Below are positions 45,131-53,629 of a stretch of 64,000 bases of DNA, piece after piece. Location: contig NZ_BSPX01000001.1 in assembly GCF_030161255.1 (NCBI RefSeq), positions 62,001 through 126,000 of the forward strand, given 5' to 3'. How positions within the stretch are numbered: position 1 is the first letter of the stretch; each line of letters opens with the position of its first letter. The notes below the pieces were generated by a model that worked only from the letters and a program-made list of their open reading frames with translations, ran no database searches and was not told the DNA's origin. The DNA comes from Zoogloea oryzae (GTDB taxonomy: Bacteria; Pseudomonadota; Gammaproteobacteria; Burkholderiales; Rhodocyclaceae). The position numbers and the translations under genes are program-made.

Positions 45131-46009
45131 ATGAGTTCGTCTCGTGCTGATCGTTCGAGTTACATGCTGAATCCAACGCTATCGTCCCTTTCCGCTCCCG
45201 ATTCGGTGAGCTCCAAGAAGCGCTATCAGGCCGAGGCCTGCGTGGCGAAGCATACGGGCGACCGTACCGAGCAGCAGGATCGGGCGGCCGTCTTCGCTCA
45301 TCCGACTCGCAAGGGCACGCTGATGGCGGTGCTGGCCGACGGCATGGGCGGGCACTCTGGCGGTGCCATGGCGGCCGAGCAGGTCGTGCTGAAGGCCAAG
45401 CAGAACTTCGAAGCCTACGCGCCGGCATCGGAAAGTGCCCCTGATCTGCTGCGCAGCGTCATCGATGAAGCGCATATCGTCATCAAGCTGACCCGCTTCA
45501 CCAGCGAGCAGGACCCCCACAGCACTGCGGTGGTCTTCATGATGCAGCCCGATCGGGCGGACTGGGCCCATTGCGGGGATTCCCGTTTCTATCATTTCCG
45601 TCGCGGTGAACTGGTGACGCGCAGCGTCGACCATTCCCTGGTCGAAGAGCTCGTCCGCAAAGGCCGGCTCGACGCCGACGGCGCGCTGCGCCACCCCAAC
45701 CGCAACGTGCTGCTGTCCTGCCTGGGGTCCGAGCGTGAGCCGCGGGTCGATATCGGCCATGCGTCGCCACTGGTGGGGGGCGATGCTTTCCTGCTGTGCT
45801 CGGATGGTCTGTGGGCCTACATCCCCGAAGACGAGATGGGGCAGATCCTCGACTCCCAATCCCCGCGGGACGCGGCCTCGACGCTGATCGAGCTCGCCCG
45901 CCAGCGGGCAAAGGGTGGCGGCGACAACATCTCGCTGGCCATCGTCAAGCTCGTCGAGGTTGTCCAGAAGCCACCGGCGCGGGGTGATTTCCCCCGGCTG
46001 GGCGGATGA
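45131..46009 (+). CDS. PP2C-type protein serine/threonine phosphatase
   Basis: The 292-residue phosphatase shows the PP2C metal motifs in order: DRTEQQDRAAVF, VLADGMGGHSGGAMAA, WAHCGDSRFYHFRRGEL, DAFLLCSDGLWAYIP and GGGDNISLAIVKL. It is expected to be cytoplasmic and Mn/Mg-dependent. The start is uncertain: ATG at 45131 or 45164, neither with a clear ribosome site. No Ser/Thr kinase or FHA gene is adjacent, so its partner is elsewhere. The 175 bases upstream are AT-rich near 44965-45005 and may hold the promoter. Confidence 0.9.
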   Translation: MSSSRADRSSYMLNPTLSSLSAPDSVSSKKRYQAEACVAKHTGDRTEQQDRAAVFAHPTRKGTLMAVLADGMGGHSGGAMAAEQVVLKAKQNFEAYAPASESAPDLLRSVIDEAHIVIKLTRFTSEQDPHSTAVVFMMQPDRADWAHCGDSRFYHFRRGELVTRSVDHSLVEELVRKGRLDADGALRHPNRNVLLSCLGSEREPRVDIGHASPLVGGDAFLLCSDGLWAYIPEDEMGQILDSQSPRDAASTLIELARQRAKGGGDNISLAIVKLVEVVQKPPARGDFPRLGG

Positions 46010-46011
46010 TG

Positions 46012-46041
46012 AAAGGGGCCGCGTTGGCCCCTTTTCTTTTT
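46012..46041. terminator. Rho-independent terminator after the PP2C gene
   Basis: AAAGGGGCC pairs with GGCCCCTTTT around a 5-base loop, followed by CTTTT on the plus strand. It separates the convergent PP2C and corA genes. Confidence 0.85.
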
Positions 46042-46065
46042 GTGTCGGTGGATGCGTGCCGGGCG

Positions 46066-47148
46066 TCAGCGGGTTCTCAGCCAGTTGCGACGCCAGAACG
46101 ATGCGGCCATCAGCGCCGCGGCGCCCACCATCATGCTGAGCGCGACCCAGAAACCATCGGGCTTGTCGAGTAGGGGCATCTCGTGGAAGTTCATTCCGAA
46201 GATGCCGGCGATCAGCGTGGCGGGCATGAAGAGCGTGGTGAGCACGGTGAGGATCCGCACTTCGGTGTTGAGCCGGTTGCTGACGCTGGAGAGATAGATG
46301 TCCAGCAGGTCGGCAAGGAGATCCCGGACCGATTCGAGCGATTCGAGCACGTGCACCGTGTGGTCGTAGATGTCGCGAAGATAGAGCCGGGTGTCGGCGC
46401 TGAAGAAACCGTTGTCGGCGCGGGCCAGGGTGTTGAGGATCTCCCGTAGCGGCCAGACGGCCCTTCGAAGGATGAGCGCCTCGTGCTTGACCCGGTTGAT
46501 CTCGGCAAGGAGCGCCGGGGTGGGGCGGGTCAGGGCGGCGTCCTCGAGGTCTTCGGCCATGTCGCTCAGGTTGTCGAGCATCACGAAATAGCGGTCGACC
46601 AGCGTGTCGAGGATGGCATAGGCGAGGTAGTCGGTGCCGTGGGCACGCATGGCGCCGTGCTCCGCGCGCAGGCGCTCCCGCACGGCCTCGAAGGCGCCGG
46701 TGGCCCGCTCCTGGAAGGTGAGCACGAAGTTGCGCCCGAGCACGATGCTCACCTGGTCGGAATTCAGGCTGCGGGTTTCGGCGTCGAAATCGAAGCAGCG
46801 GCCGACGATGAAGAGGTAATCGGTGTATTCGTCGCTCTTGGGGCGCTGCTGGGTGTTGAGGATGTCTTCCTGGACGAGCGGGTGCAGCTTGAAGCGGCGG
46901 CCGATCTCGGCCATCACGGCGGGGTCGTGCAGGCCATAGACGTTCAGCCACATCTTTTCGCGGGTGGCGTGATGGGCTCGGGATAGCTCGATGTCCTCGA
47001 AACGGGTCTCGGTGATGCCGTGGGAATCGTATTCGATGAGTGTGATGCTGGGCTTTTCGGTCTTGATCTCGCCAATATGGACAAGGGACCCTGGGGGTAA
47101 CCCTAACTTACGGGTTGGGCGGGCACGTTTCTTGTTAGACTTTCTCAT
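46066..47148 (-). CDS. corA: Magnesium/cobalt transporter CorA
   Basis: CorA forms a pentameric Mg2+ channel. The 360-residue protein has a large cytoplasmic N-terminal funnel, the long stalk helix (DIYDHTVHVLESLESVRDLL) and two C-terminal membrane helices, with the selectivity motif FGMNFHEMP between them. I chose the ATG at 47148; an in-frame TTG 15 bases upstream is possible. The N-terminus is strongly basic (MRKSNKKRARPTRK). It appears monocistronic. Confidence 0.96.
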   Translation of the reverse strand: MRKSNKKRARPTRKLGLPPGSLVHIGEIKTEKPSITLIEYDSHGITETRFEDIELSRAHHATREKMWLNVYGLHDPAVMAEIGRRFKLHPLVQEDILNTQQRPKSDEYTDYLFIVGRCFDFDAETRSLNSDQVSIVLGRNFVLTFQERATGAFEAVRERLRAEHGAMRAHGTDYLAYAILDTLVDRYFVMLDNLSDMAEDLEDAALTRPTPALLAEINRVKHEALILRRAVWPLREILNTLARADNGFFSADTRLYLRDIYDHTVHVLESLESVRDLLADLLDIYLSSVSNRLNTEVRILTVLTTLFMPATLIAGIFGMNFHEMPLLDKPDGFWVALSMMVGAAALMAASFWRRNWLRTR

Positions 47149-47319
47149 CGTGATCTTGCTCAATGGCCGAAAATTGCGACTTCTTTAACGAGAATCCGGT
47201 GATTTTCCCGATTTTTCAGGGTTGGCTGGGGTGTTTCACGGTAGAACAGCGTGTGCCGTCGTTGTCGATTCCCTCTCACGACGATAGCAGAAACCTAACA
47301 ATTCTTATAAGGAGGTTCC

Positions 47320-48444
47320 ATGCCTCTGGTCATCGGTGTGACCAAAGAGTTTACGCCGGGCGAGCGCCGTGTCGCGCTGGTTCCGGACGTGGCCAAAAAG
47401 TATCAGGGGCTTGGGGCGGCGCTGCTGCTCCAGGCGGGTGCCGGCGCATCGGCGTACTACCGCGACGAGGATTACGGCGCGGCCGAGCTGGTGGCGGATG
47501 CCTCGTCGGTGCTCAAGAAGGCCGACGTCGTGCTGCAGGTCCAGCCGCTCAGCATGGATGACCTGAACGAGCTCAAGCCCGGTTCGGTACTGGTCGGGCT
47601 GCAGCAGCCGTGGTCCAGCAAGGAGCGCGTCGAACTGTTGCGCCAAAAAGGGATCACCTGTTTCGCTTTGGAACTGTTGCCCCGTATCAGCCGTGCGCAA
47701 AGCATGGACGTGCTCTCGAGCCAGGCCGCCGTTGCCGGTTACGAGTGCGCGCTGATCGCTGCCGATCATTCCCCCAAGTTCTTCCCGATGCTCACCTACG
47801 CGGCCGGCACGATCCGTCCGGCCAAGGTGCTGGTGATCGGCGCCGGTGTGGCGGGCCTGCAGGCGATCGCCACCGCCAAGCGGCTGGGCGCGATGGTCTC
47901 GGGCTACGACGTGCGGCCGGAAACCAAAGAGCAGATCGAGTCTCTGGGTGCAAAGTTTGTTGACACCGGCGTGTCGGCTGCGGGCACCGGCGGCTACGCC
48001 CGTGAGCTCACCGATGACGAAAAGCGTCAGCAGGCCGAGAAGCTCGGCAAGGCGATCGCCGAGTGCGACGCGCTGATCACCACTGCGGCCATCCCGGGCA
48101 AGAAGGCGCCGGTGATCGTCTCCGCCGAGATGGTGGCGCGCATGAAGCCGGGTTCGGTGGTCGTCGACATGGCGGCCGAGACCGGCGGCAACGTGGCCGG
48201 CACGATGGCGGGCGAGAAGACCTGGGTTGGCGAAACCCTGATCATCGGCCCGACCAACATCCCGAGCCGCATGCCGGTGCATGCCTCCGAAATGTACGCC
48301 AAAAACCTCTTCAACTTCATCTCGCCCTTCATCAAGGACGGGGCCCTGGCCCTGGACTGGGAAGACGAGGTGCTGGCGGGCGCCTGTCTGACCCACGCGG
48401 GCGAAGTGCGCCACGCCGGCGTCAAGCAGGCCCTTGGCCTGTAA
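47320..48444 (+). CDS. pntAA: NAD(P) transhydrogenase subunit alpha part 1 (NAD-binding, soluble)
   Basis: This subunit holds the NAD(H)-binding domain I of proton-translocating transhydrogenase. The 374 residues have the domain signatures GVTKEFTPGERRVALVPD and LVIGAGVAGLQAIATAKRLGA, and GYDVRPETKEQIESLGAKF. The alpha chain is split into two genes, as in Rhodospirillum and many other proteobacteria. AAGGAGGT sits 3 bases before the ATG region, a very strong ribosome site. Confidence 0.97.
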   Translation: MPLVIGVTKEFTPGERRVALVPDVAKKYQGLGAALLLQAGAGASAYYRDEDYGAAELVADASSVLKKADVVLQVQPLSMDDLNELKPGSVLVGLQQPWSSKERVELLRQKGITCFALELLPRISRAQSMDVLSSQAAVAGYECALIAADHSPKFFPMLTYAAGTIRPAKVLVIGAGVAGLQAIATAKRLGAMVSGYDVRPETKEQIESLGAKFVDTGVSAAGTGGYARELTDDEKRQQAEKLGKAIAECDALITTAAIPGKKAPVIVSAEMVARMKPGSVVVDMAAETGGNVAGTMAGEKTWVGETLIIGPTNIPSRMPVHASEMYAKNLFNFISPFIKDGALALDWEDEVLAGACLTHAGEVRHAGVKQALGL

Positions 48445-48457
48445 CCGGGAGACGATC

Positions 48458-48742
48458 ATGGACGGATTTGTCGCACTCTATATCTTCATGCTCGCCGCCT
48501 TCACCGGTTACGAGGTCATTTCCCGTGTGCCGGTGATCCTGCACACCCCGCTGATGTCGGGTTCCAACTTTGTGCACGGCGTGGTGCTGGTGGGCGGCAT
48601 GATCGCCCTCGGCCAGGCCGAGACGCCGCTGGAGCAGGCCATCGGCTTCGTCGCCGTGCTGCTGGGCGCTGCCAACGCGGCCGGCGGTTACGTGGTGACC
48701 GAACGCATGCTCGCCATGTTCAAGTCGAAGGAGAAGAACTGA
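48458..48742 (+). CDS. pntAB: NAD(P) transhydrogenase subunit alpha part 2 (membrane)
   Basis: The 94-residue membrane piece of the alpha chain has three hydrophobic helices (FVALYIFMLAAFTGYEVI, MSGSNFVHGVVLVGGMIAL, IGFVAVLLGAANAAGGYVV) and contributes to the proton channel. The ATG at 48458 is preferred over an upstream in-frame start at 48434 because it follows GGGAG and matches the family. Its stop overlaps the pntB start. Confidence 0.96.
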   Translation: MDGFVALYIFMLAAFTGYEVISRVPVILHTPLMSGSNFVHGVVLVGGMIALGQAETPLEQAIGFVAVLLGAANAAGGYVVTERMLAMFKSKEKN

Positions 48743-50115
48743 TGGCGATCAAGTGGCTGATTGACGCGAGCTACTTCGTGGCTGCGGTGCTCTTCATCCT
48801 CGGTTTGAAGGGCATGAGCTCGCCGGTTTCGGCGCGCAAGGGGATCATCTGGGCGGGCGTCGGCATGGTGCTTGCCACGGTGGTCACGTTCCTCACCCCG
48901 GGCATGAACAACTTCGCCCTGATGGTCATCGCCATCGCCATTGGCGGTGCGCTGGCCTGGATCTCCGGCAAGAAGGTCGCCATGACCGACATGCCGCAGA
49001 TGGTGGCGATCTACAACGGCATGGGCGGCGGCGCTGCGGCGGCCATCGCGGCGGTCGAGTTTGCCCGCGGCGAGATGCACGGTACCGTGGTCACGCTGCT
49101 GGCCACCCTGGGCGCGCTGATCGGTGCGGTGTCGTTCTCCGGCTCCGTCGTGGCCTGGGCGAAGCTTCAGGGCGTGATGAAGAAGGCCTTCCGGCTGCCG
49201 GCCCAGAACGCGGTGAACGTGGTCCTGGCCCTGGCAACCCTGGGCCTGGGCGCGGCGATCGTGATCGCCCCGGCCATCGACCCGATGCTGGTGGGTGCGT
49301 TCTTCATCCTGGCGCTGGTGCTCGGCGTGATCATCACGTTGCCGATCGGCGGCGCGGACATGCCGGTGGTGATCTCCCTGTTCAACGCCTTCACCGGCCT
49401 TGCGGTCGGCTTTGAAGGCTTCGTGATGGGCATTCCGGCGCTGATCATCGCCGGTATCGTCGTCGGCGCGGCCGGTACGCTGCTCACCCAGCTGATGGCC
49501 AAGGCGATGAACCGCCCGATCTCGAACATCCTCTTCGTGCCGATGGCTGCGGCCGGCGGTGGCGAGGCGGTCGAGGGCGAGCAGAAGGAAGTCGGCGCGA
49601 TGGATGCGGCGGCGATGATGCGCTACGCCAGTAAGGTCATCATCGTGCCGGGTTACGGCATGGCGGTGGCCGGTGCCCAGCACAAGGTGTGGGAAATGAC
49701 CGAGCTGCTGGAAGAAGCCGGCGTTGAGGTGAGCTTTGCGATCCACCCCGTCGCGGGCCGGATGCCGGGCCACATGAACGTGCTGCTGGCCGAGGCCGGC
49801 GTGCCCTACGAGAAGATCTTCGACCTGGAAGAAATCAACGCCGATTTCGCCCAGGCCGACGTGGCGCTGGTGATCGGTGCGAACGACGTGGTGAACCCGT
49901 CGGCGCGTACCGACAAGTCCAGCCCGATCTACGGCATGCCGATCCTCAATGCCGATCTCGCCCAGAACGTGATCGTCGTGAAGCGCGGCAAGGGCACGGG
50001 CTACTCGGGCATCGAGAACGCCCTGTTCTACAAGGACAACACCCGGCTGCTTTACGGCTCTGCCCAGCAGGCCATCGCCGAGGTGATCCAGCACGTGAAG
50101 GCGATGTCGGTCTGA
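48742..50115 (+). CDS. pntB: NAD(P) transhydrogenase subunit beta
   Basis: PntB has the membrane half with about eight or nine helices (residues 1-260) and the C-terminal NADP(H)-binding domain III, with IIVPGYGMAVAGAQHKVWEM, HPVAGRMPGHMNVLLAEA and VIGANDVVNPSARTDKSSPI. The 457-residue length is standard. It completes a pntAA-pntAB-pntB operon that ends at a strong terminator. The enzyme uses the proton motive force to make NADPH. Confidence 0.98.
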   Translation: MAIKWLIDASYFVAAVLFILGLKGMSSPVSARKGIIWAGVGMVLATVVTFLTPGMNNFALMVIAIAIGGALAWISGKKVAMTDMPQMVAIYNGMGGGAAAAIAAVEFARGEMHGTVVTLLATLGALIGAVSFSGSVVAWAKLQGVMKKAFRLPAQNAVNVVLALATLGLGAAIVIAPAIDPMLVGAFFILALVLGVIITLPIGGADMPVVISLFNAFTGLAVGFEGFVMGIPALIIAGIVVGAAGTLLTQLMAKAMNRPISNILFVPMAAAGGGEAVEGEQKEVGAMDAAAMMRYASKVIIVPGYGMAVAGAQHKVWEMTELLEEAGVEVSFAIHPVAGRMPGHMNVLLAEAGVPYEKIFDLEEINADFAQADVALVIGANDVVNPSARTDKSSPIYGMPILNADLAQNVIVVKRGKGTGYSGIENALFYKDNTRLLYGSAQQAIAEVIQHVKAMSV

Positions 50116-50132
50116 CCGGCAGCCTCCACGGC

Positions 50133-50166
50133 AACGAAAAAGCCACCCTCGGGTGGCTTTTTCGTT
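50133..50166. terminator. Bidirectional rho-independent terminator
   Basis: AACGAAAAAGCCACCC and GGGTGGCTTTTTCGTT form a perfect 16-bp stem with a 2-base centre, with T-runs on both strands. It serves the convergent pntB and sixA genes. Confidence 0.93.
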
Positions 50167-50181
50167 ATTGGGGTAGCCGGA

Positions 50182-50634
50182 TCAGACCAGATCGGCGGGC
50201 ATCACGGTGCGCAGCACGGTCTGGGTCTCGCCTTCGCGGACCCGGTTGGTGAACCACCACAGGGCGCCTTTCTTGATCGTCCAGTCGGCCTCCTGGCCGG
50301 ACAGCAGCAGGGCGGCCAAGCGGCCGAGCTCGGGCTGATGGCCGACCACCAGCACCGAACCGCCGGCGTCGGGCCAGCCGCAGGCGGCGAGGATCGCGGA
50401 GATGTCGTTGCCCGGGCCGAGGGCGGGCACGATCTCGAAGTTGTCGGTGAAGGCGCTGGCCGTCTGGCGGGTGCGGGTGGTCGGGCTCACCAGCACGCGC
50501 AGCTTCTTGGGGCGGCGGCTCTCCAGCCATTCGGCCACCTTGTGGGCCTGGCGGATGCCCCGCTCGGTGAGTTCGCGGGTGCTGTCGGGCACGCCGTCCA
50601 CGGCTTCTGCGTGACGCCACAGCAGCAGATCCAT
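50182..50634 (-). CDS. sixA: Phosphohistidine phosphatase SixA
   Basis: SixA removes phosphate from histidine, for example from ArcB HPt domains or from PTS-Ntr proteins in E. coli. The 150-residue protein starts MDLLLWRHAEAVDG (RHG-type motif as RHA) and has LVSPTTRTRQTA and SVLVVGHQPELGRL. The start at 50634 follows GAGGAGACGACAAG. It is 71 bases downstream of the CYTH-CHAD gene, a frequent neighbour in proteobacteria. Confidence 0.93.
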   Translation of the reverse strand: MDLLLWRHAEAVDGVPDSTRELTERGIRQAHKVAEWLESRRPKKLRVLVSPTTRTRQTASAFTDNFEIVPALGPGNDISAILAACGWPDAGGSVLVVGHQPELGRLAALLLSGQEADWTIKKGALWWFTNRVREGETQTVLRTVMPADLV

Positions 50635-50705
50635 TCTTGTCGTCTCCTCTTTCTTTGAATTAGCCGACAAGTCTGCGATGTCCAGATTACGCCCTGATGA
50701 ACCCA

Positions 50706-52214
50706 TCATCGCCGCCACGGGGCCTTGCCCCACAGGATGTCTTCGAGGGACGGCAGCACGCTCTTGCGCAGGCGGGCGATGCGCGGGGCGTGCCAGCCGG
50801 CGACGAAGGCGGCACCGCTGCGCAGCTCCGGGTCCTTGCCGGCCCAGCCCTTCAGACGGTTGCGGGCGACGGTCTCGTCGTTGAGGTAGCCGAGGATCTC
50901 CTGGGCTTCGGCCAGGTCGTTGGCGAAGCGGACGGTGGCCTTTTCGGGCAGCAGCGGCAGCAGGAACTCGATGGCGTAGCGCAGGCGCTTGAGGGAGACG
51001 CGCAGCTCGTGGAGCTTGTCGGCGTGCAGATCGGTCGCGGCGGCGGCGTAGCGTTTGCGGGCGCGCTTGCGCAGCTGGGTGAGCTGCAGGCGGGCGAAGG
51101 TGGTGAGGTTGGCCGACTTGACCAGAGAATCGCTCTGCAGGGCCATCAGATCGGCGGCCAGGGCCAGCATCTGACGGCCGTGGCTAGCGGCGAGGAGCTG
51201 TTCCCGGGCGGCGGCCTTCTCGCGATCGCGGCGGTCCACGGCCATTGCGATGAGGCGCTGGGTGGCTTCGTCGGCAAGCCCGGATTCGGCCACCGGGCCA
51301 AGCACTTCGGCCAGCATCACGTCGAGATCGCGGGCGGCGCCGAGGCCGTCAGCGGCGTCCTTGAGGCCCTGGGACCAGCGCTCGACAAACGCCTGGGGCA
51401 GAGCCGGGCCGAACAGCCGCAGCGCAGAGCGCAGGCGGCGCAGGGCTACGCGCAACTGGTGGATGAACTCGGGGTCGTCGCTCTCGCGGGCGCCGGATTC
51501 GTTGGTCTGCCATAGGGCGAGGCAGTCGAAGGCGATGATGCGGAAGGCGTCCACCGGCGATTGCTCGGCGGCGAGACGCGACGGGCGGGCCTTGGCGGGG
51601 CGCAGGGCGTGATTGGAGAACAGGCGGTAGCCGCGCTCGGCCTTGCTGACGTTCTCGGGGGTCAGCGGCAGGGATTCGGCGAGTTCCAGGGCGATCGCGT
51701 AGAGGGCCTGAGGATCGCCCTCGACCAGTTCGAGCTCCAGCTCACACAGGGGCCGGCTGTGCTCGCCCACCTCGATGGCGCCGTTGTCGATCATCGCCAG
51801 CACCTTGACGCCGTCACGGGGCGTGAGGATGCAGGTCTCGCGCTTGAAGCGGGTGCTGAACACGGGCACCAGGCGGGGGTGGTAATCCTCAAGCCGGTTG
51901 CGTACGTCGGCGTTGTCGATGGCGGAGAAGTCGAACACGCCGCCCACGTAGGGCTGCTCCCATTCGGGGCGAGACGAGAGGCCGCCGATGGATTCGGCCG
52001 CGCATTTCACCGTCTGGAGCCAGCGGGTGCCGGCCTTGCGGGTGCGCACGGCCATCCGGCGCTCGCGCAGTTCGAGCTCGGGCGTGTCGAAGTAGGTGTT
52101 TTCGAGGGTGACGCTGCGGCCGTCGCGGGGGGCGTCGGCGATCAGCGGGTGGCGGCGAAGGGCGGGAAGGGCCTTCTGGGGGAGCGTCAGCTTGAGTTCG
52201 ATTTCGTGGCTCAT
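50706..52214 (-). CDS. CYTH and CHAD domain protein
   Basis: The 502-residue protein joins an N-terminal CYTH (triphosphate tunnel metalloenzyme) domain at about 1-200 with a C-terminal CHAD domain at about 220-490. The CYTH signature EIELKLTLPQ and the acidic/basic tunnel residues are visible; CHAD shows its histidine/arginine-rich helices (FIHQLRVALRRLRSALRLF, LHELRVSLKRLRYAIEFLL). E. coli YgiF of this type has tripolyphosphatase activity, and CHAD binds inorganic polyphosphate. Association with SixA suggests a phosphate or polyphosphate role. Confidence 0.94.
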   Translation of the reverse strand: MSHEIELKLTLPQKALPALRRHPLIADAPRDGRSVTLENTYFDTPELELRERRMAVRTRKAGTRWLQTVKCAAESIGGLSSRPEWEQPYVGGVFDFSAIDNADVRNRLEDYHPRLVPVFSTRFKRETCILTPRDGVKVLAMIDNGAIEVGEHSRPLCELELELVEGDPQALYAIALELAESLPLTPENVSKAERGYRLFSNHALRPAKARPSRLAAEQSPVDAFRIIAFDCLALWQTNESGARESDDPEFIHQLRVALRRLRSALRLFGPALPQAFVERWSQGLKDAADGLGAARDLDVMLAEVLGPVAESGLADEATQRLIAMAVDRRDREKAAAREQLLAASHGRQMLALAADLMALQSDSLVKSANLTTFARLQLTQLRKRARKRYAAAATDLHADKLHELRVSLKRLRYAIEFLLPLLPEKATVRFANDLAEAQEILGYLNDETVARNRLKGWAGKDPELRSGAAFVAGWHAPRIARLRKSVLPSLEDILWGKAPWRR

Positions 52215-52309
52215 GGTCGTGCCATCGGTAGTCAGGGGGCAGCCTGTTTCAAGGCGCGGGCCATTCTATTCCGATGGCGGCGCGCTGTCTCGCGCGCCCA
52301 GGTTACAAC

Positions 52310-52627
52310 TCAGCCTGCTGCGAAACTGCCTTCGGCGCTTCCCCGCTGGCCCTTGTTGTCCACCCACGCCACGCCGAGGCGGTCGCCGGCCTTGACGCCC
52401 GCAAGCTGGAAGGCGAACAGCGGATTGGCCGACACGGCGGTGCCGAGCGCGCCTTCAATCACCGGCTTGCCGTTCAGGCTGACGATGACCGAGGTGATGT
52501 AGTGGGCAGGGATGAGCTGGCCGGCGGCGTCGCGGCGCTGGCCGGATTCCATGGGATGCGGCAGCAGCACCCGGACTTCGCCTTCGTCGCCTTTGACGGT
52601 GGCGCGGATCTTGATTGGATCGGGCAT
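52310..52627 (-). CDS. soxZ: Thiosulfate oxidation carrier complex protein SoxZ
   Basis: SoxZ pairs with SoxY to make the carrier that holds sulfur intermediates in the periplasm. The 105-residue protein matches SoxZ (PIKIRATVKGDEGEVRVLLPHPMESGQRRD, then PAHYITSVIVSLNGKPVIEG, ANPLFAFQLAGVKAGD). It has no signal peptide and would be exported with SoxY through the Tat system. The ATG at 52627 has AGGAG about 8 bases upstream. No soxA, soxX, soxB or soxCD is in this window. Confidence 0.95.
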   Translation of the reverse strand: MPDPIKIRATVKGDEGEVRVLLPHPMESGQRRDAAGQLIPAHYITSVIVSLNGKPVIEGALGTAVSANPLFAFQLAGVKAGDRLGVAWVDNKGQRGSAEGSFAAG

Positions 52628-52638
52628 CGCATTGACTC

Positions 52639-53109
52639 CTATTCGCCGCAACCGCCGACGGTGACCTTCACCTCGCGGAGCACGGTGTAATGCTTGCCGC
52701 CGGCAAGGGCGACGATGCGCAGGCGCGAGCTCTCGGCCATCTTCAGCTTTGCCTGGAAGCGCGCGGCGGCGCCCGGCGCGAAGTTGAACTGCAGCGCCAG
52801 CGGAAAGGGGTTCTTGTCCACCAGCACCGACAGGCGCGTGGTGCCCGGGATCTGGCTGATGACCTCGATCGGTACCGCCGAGCCGTTCTCGGCGATCTCC
52901 GGTGCCTTGAGGACGATGTCCCGGCTGGCTTCGGCAGCGGTGGCGCCGATCAGCCGCAGGGTGTCGGCTAGGTTTTTGCTGTCGAAGGCGCTGCGGTTGA
53001 AGTCTACGGCGAGGGCGCGGGTGGGCTTCAGCACGCCGGCGCCTACCAGCCCGGCGAGCAGCGCGGCGTTGCCGAAACCCTGAAGAAAGCTGCGACGGCC
53101 GGTGTTCAT
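52639..53109 (-). CDS. soxY: Thiosulfate oxidation carrier protein SoxY
   Basis: SoxY carries sulfur intermediates on a C-terminal cysteine. The 156-residue protein has a twin-arginine signal (MNTGRRSFLQGFGNAALLAG) and ends VKVTVGGCGE, with the carrier Cys at 154. Most SoxY proteins end GGCGG, so the final Glu is a variation. The start overlaps the moaC stop by 4 bases, and soxZ follows after 11 bases. The link to moaC hints at a shared transcript, not at a shared pathway, although molybdopterin is needed for SoxCD elsewhere. Confidence 0.94.
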   Translation of the reverse strand: MNTGRRSFLQGFGNAALLAGLVGAGVLKPTRALAVDFNRSAFDSKNLADTLRLIGATAAEASRDIVLKAPEIAENGSAVPIEVISQIPGTTRLSVLVDKNPFPLALQFNFAPGAAARFQAKLKMAESSRLRIVALAGGKHYTVLREVKVTVGGCGE

Positions 53110-53588
53110 GCTGCGTCTGCCCTCCAGTGCCCGGACTTGCCGCCTTCCTTCTCGAGCAGGCGGATGCCTTCCATGGTCATGCCGCGATCGACGGCCTTGC
53201 ACATGTCGTAGATGGTGAGCAGGCCCACCTGGACGGCGGTCAGGGCTTCCATCTCGACGCCGGTGCGACCGACGGTTTCGGCGGTGACGGTGCAGCGGAT
53301 GGTGTCATCGCCTTCGACCACGAAATCGGCGGTGACGCGGGTGAGGGGGATCGGATGGCACAGGGGGATCAGGTCGGCGGTGCGCTTGGCACCCTGGATC
53401 GCGGCGATCCGGGCGATGCCGATCACGTCGCCTTTCTTGTTGTCGCCGGCGAGGATGCGGGCGAGGGTGGACGGCTGCATCACGATCCGGCCCTCGGCAC
53501 GGGCGACGCGGCGGGTTTCGGATTTGGCAGAGACATCCACCATGTGGGCCTGGCCCTGGGCGTCGAAATGGGTGAAGGTGTCGCTCAT
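53106..53588 (-). CDS. moaC: Cyclic pyranopterin monophosphate synthase MoaC
   Basis: MoaC completes cyclic pyranopterin formation in molybdenum cofactor synthesis. The 160-residue protein has FDAQGQAHMVDVSAKSET, LIPLCHPIPLTRV and TGVEMEALTAVQVGLLTIYDMCKAVD, with LLEKEGGKSG near the C-terminus. The ATG at 53588 is set by homology. It is the first gene of moaC-soxY-soxZ and lies 41 bases from the divergent protease gene. Confidence 0.97.
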   Translation of the reverse strand: MSDTFTHFDAQGQAHMVDVSAKSETRRVARAEGRIVMQPSTLARILAGDNKKGDVIGIARIAAIQGAKRTADLIPLCHPIPLTRVTADFVVEGDDTIRCTVTAETVGRTGVEMEALTAVQVGLLTIYDMCKAVDRGMTMEGIRLLEKEGGKSGHWRADAA

Positions 53589-53629
53589 CAGGCGGGAAAC
53601 CAAAATAGGGGGTCGGTTATCATAGCATC

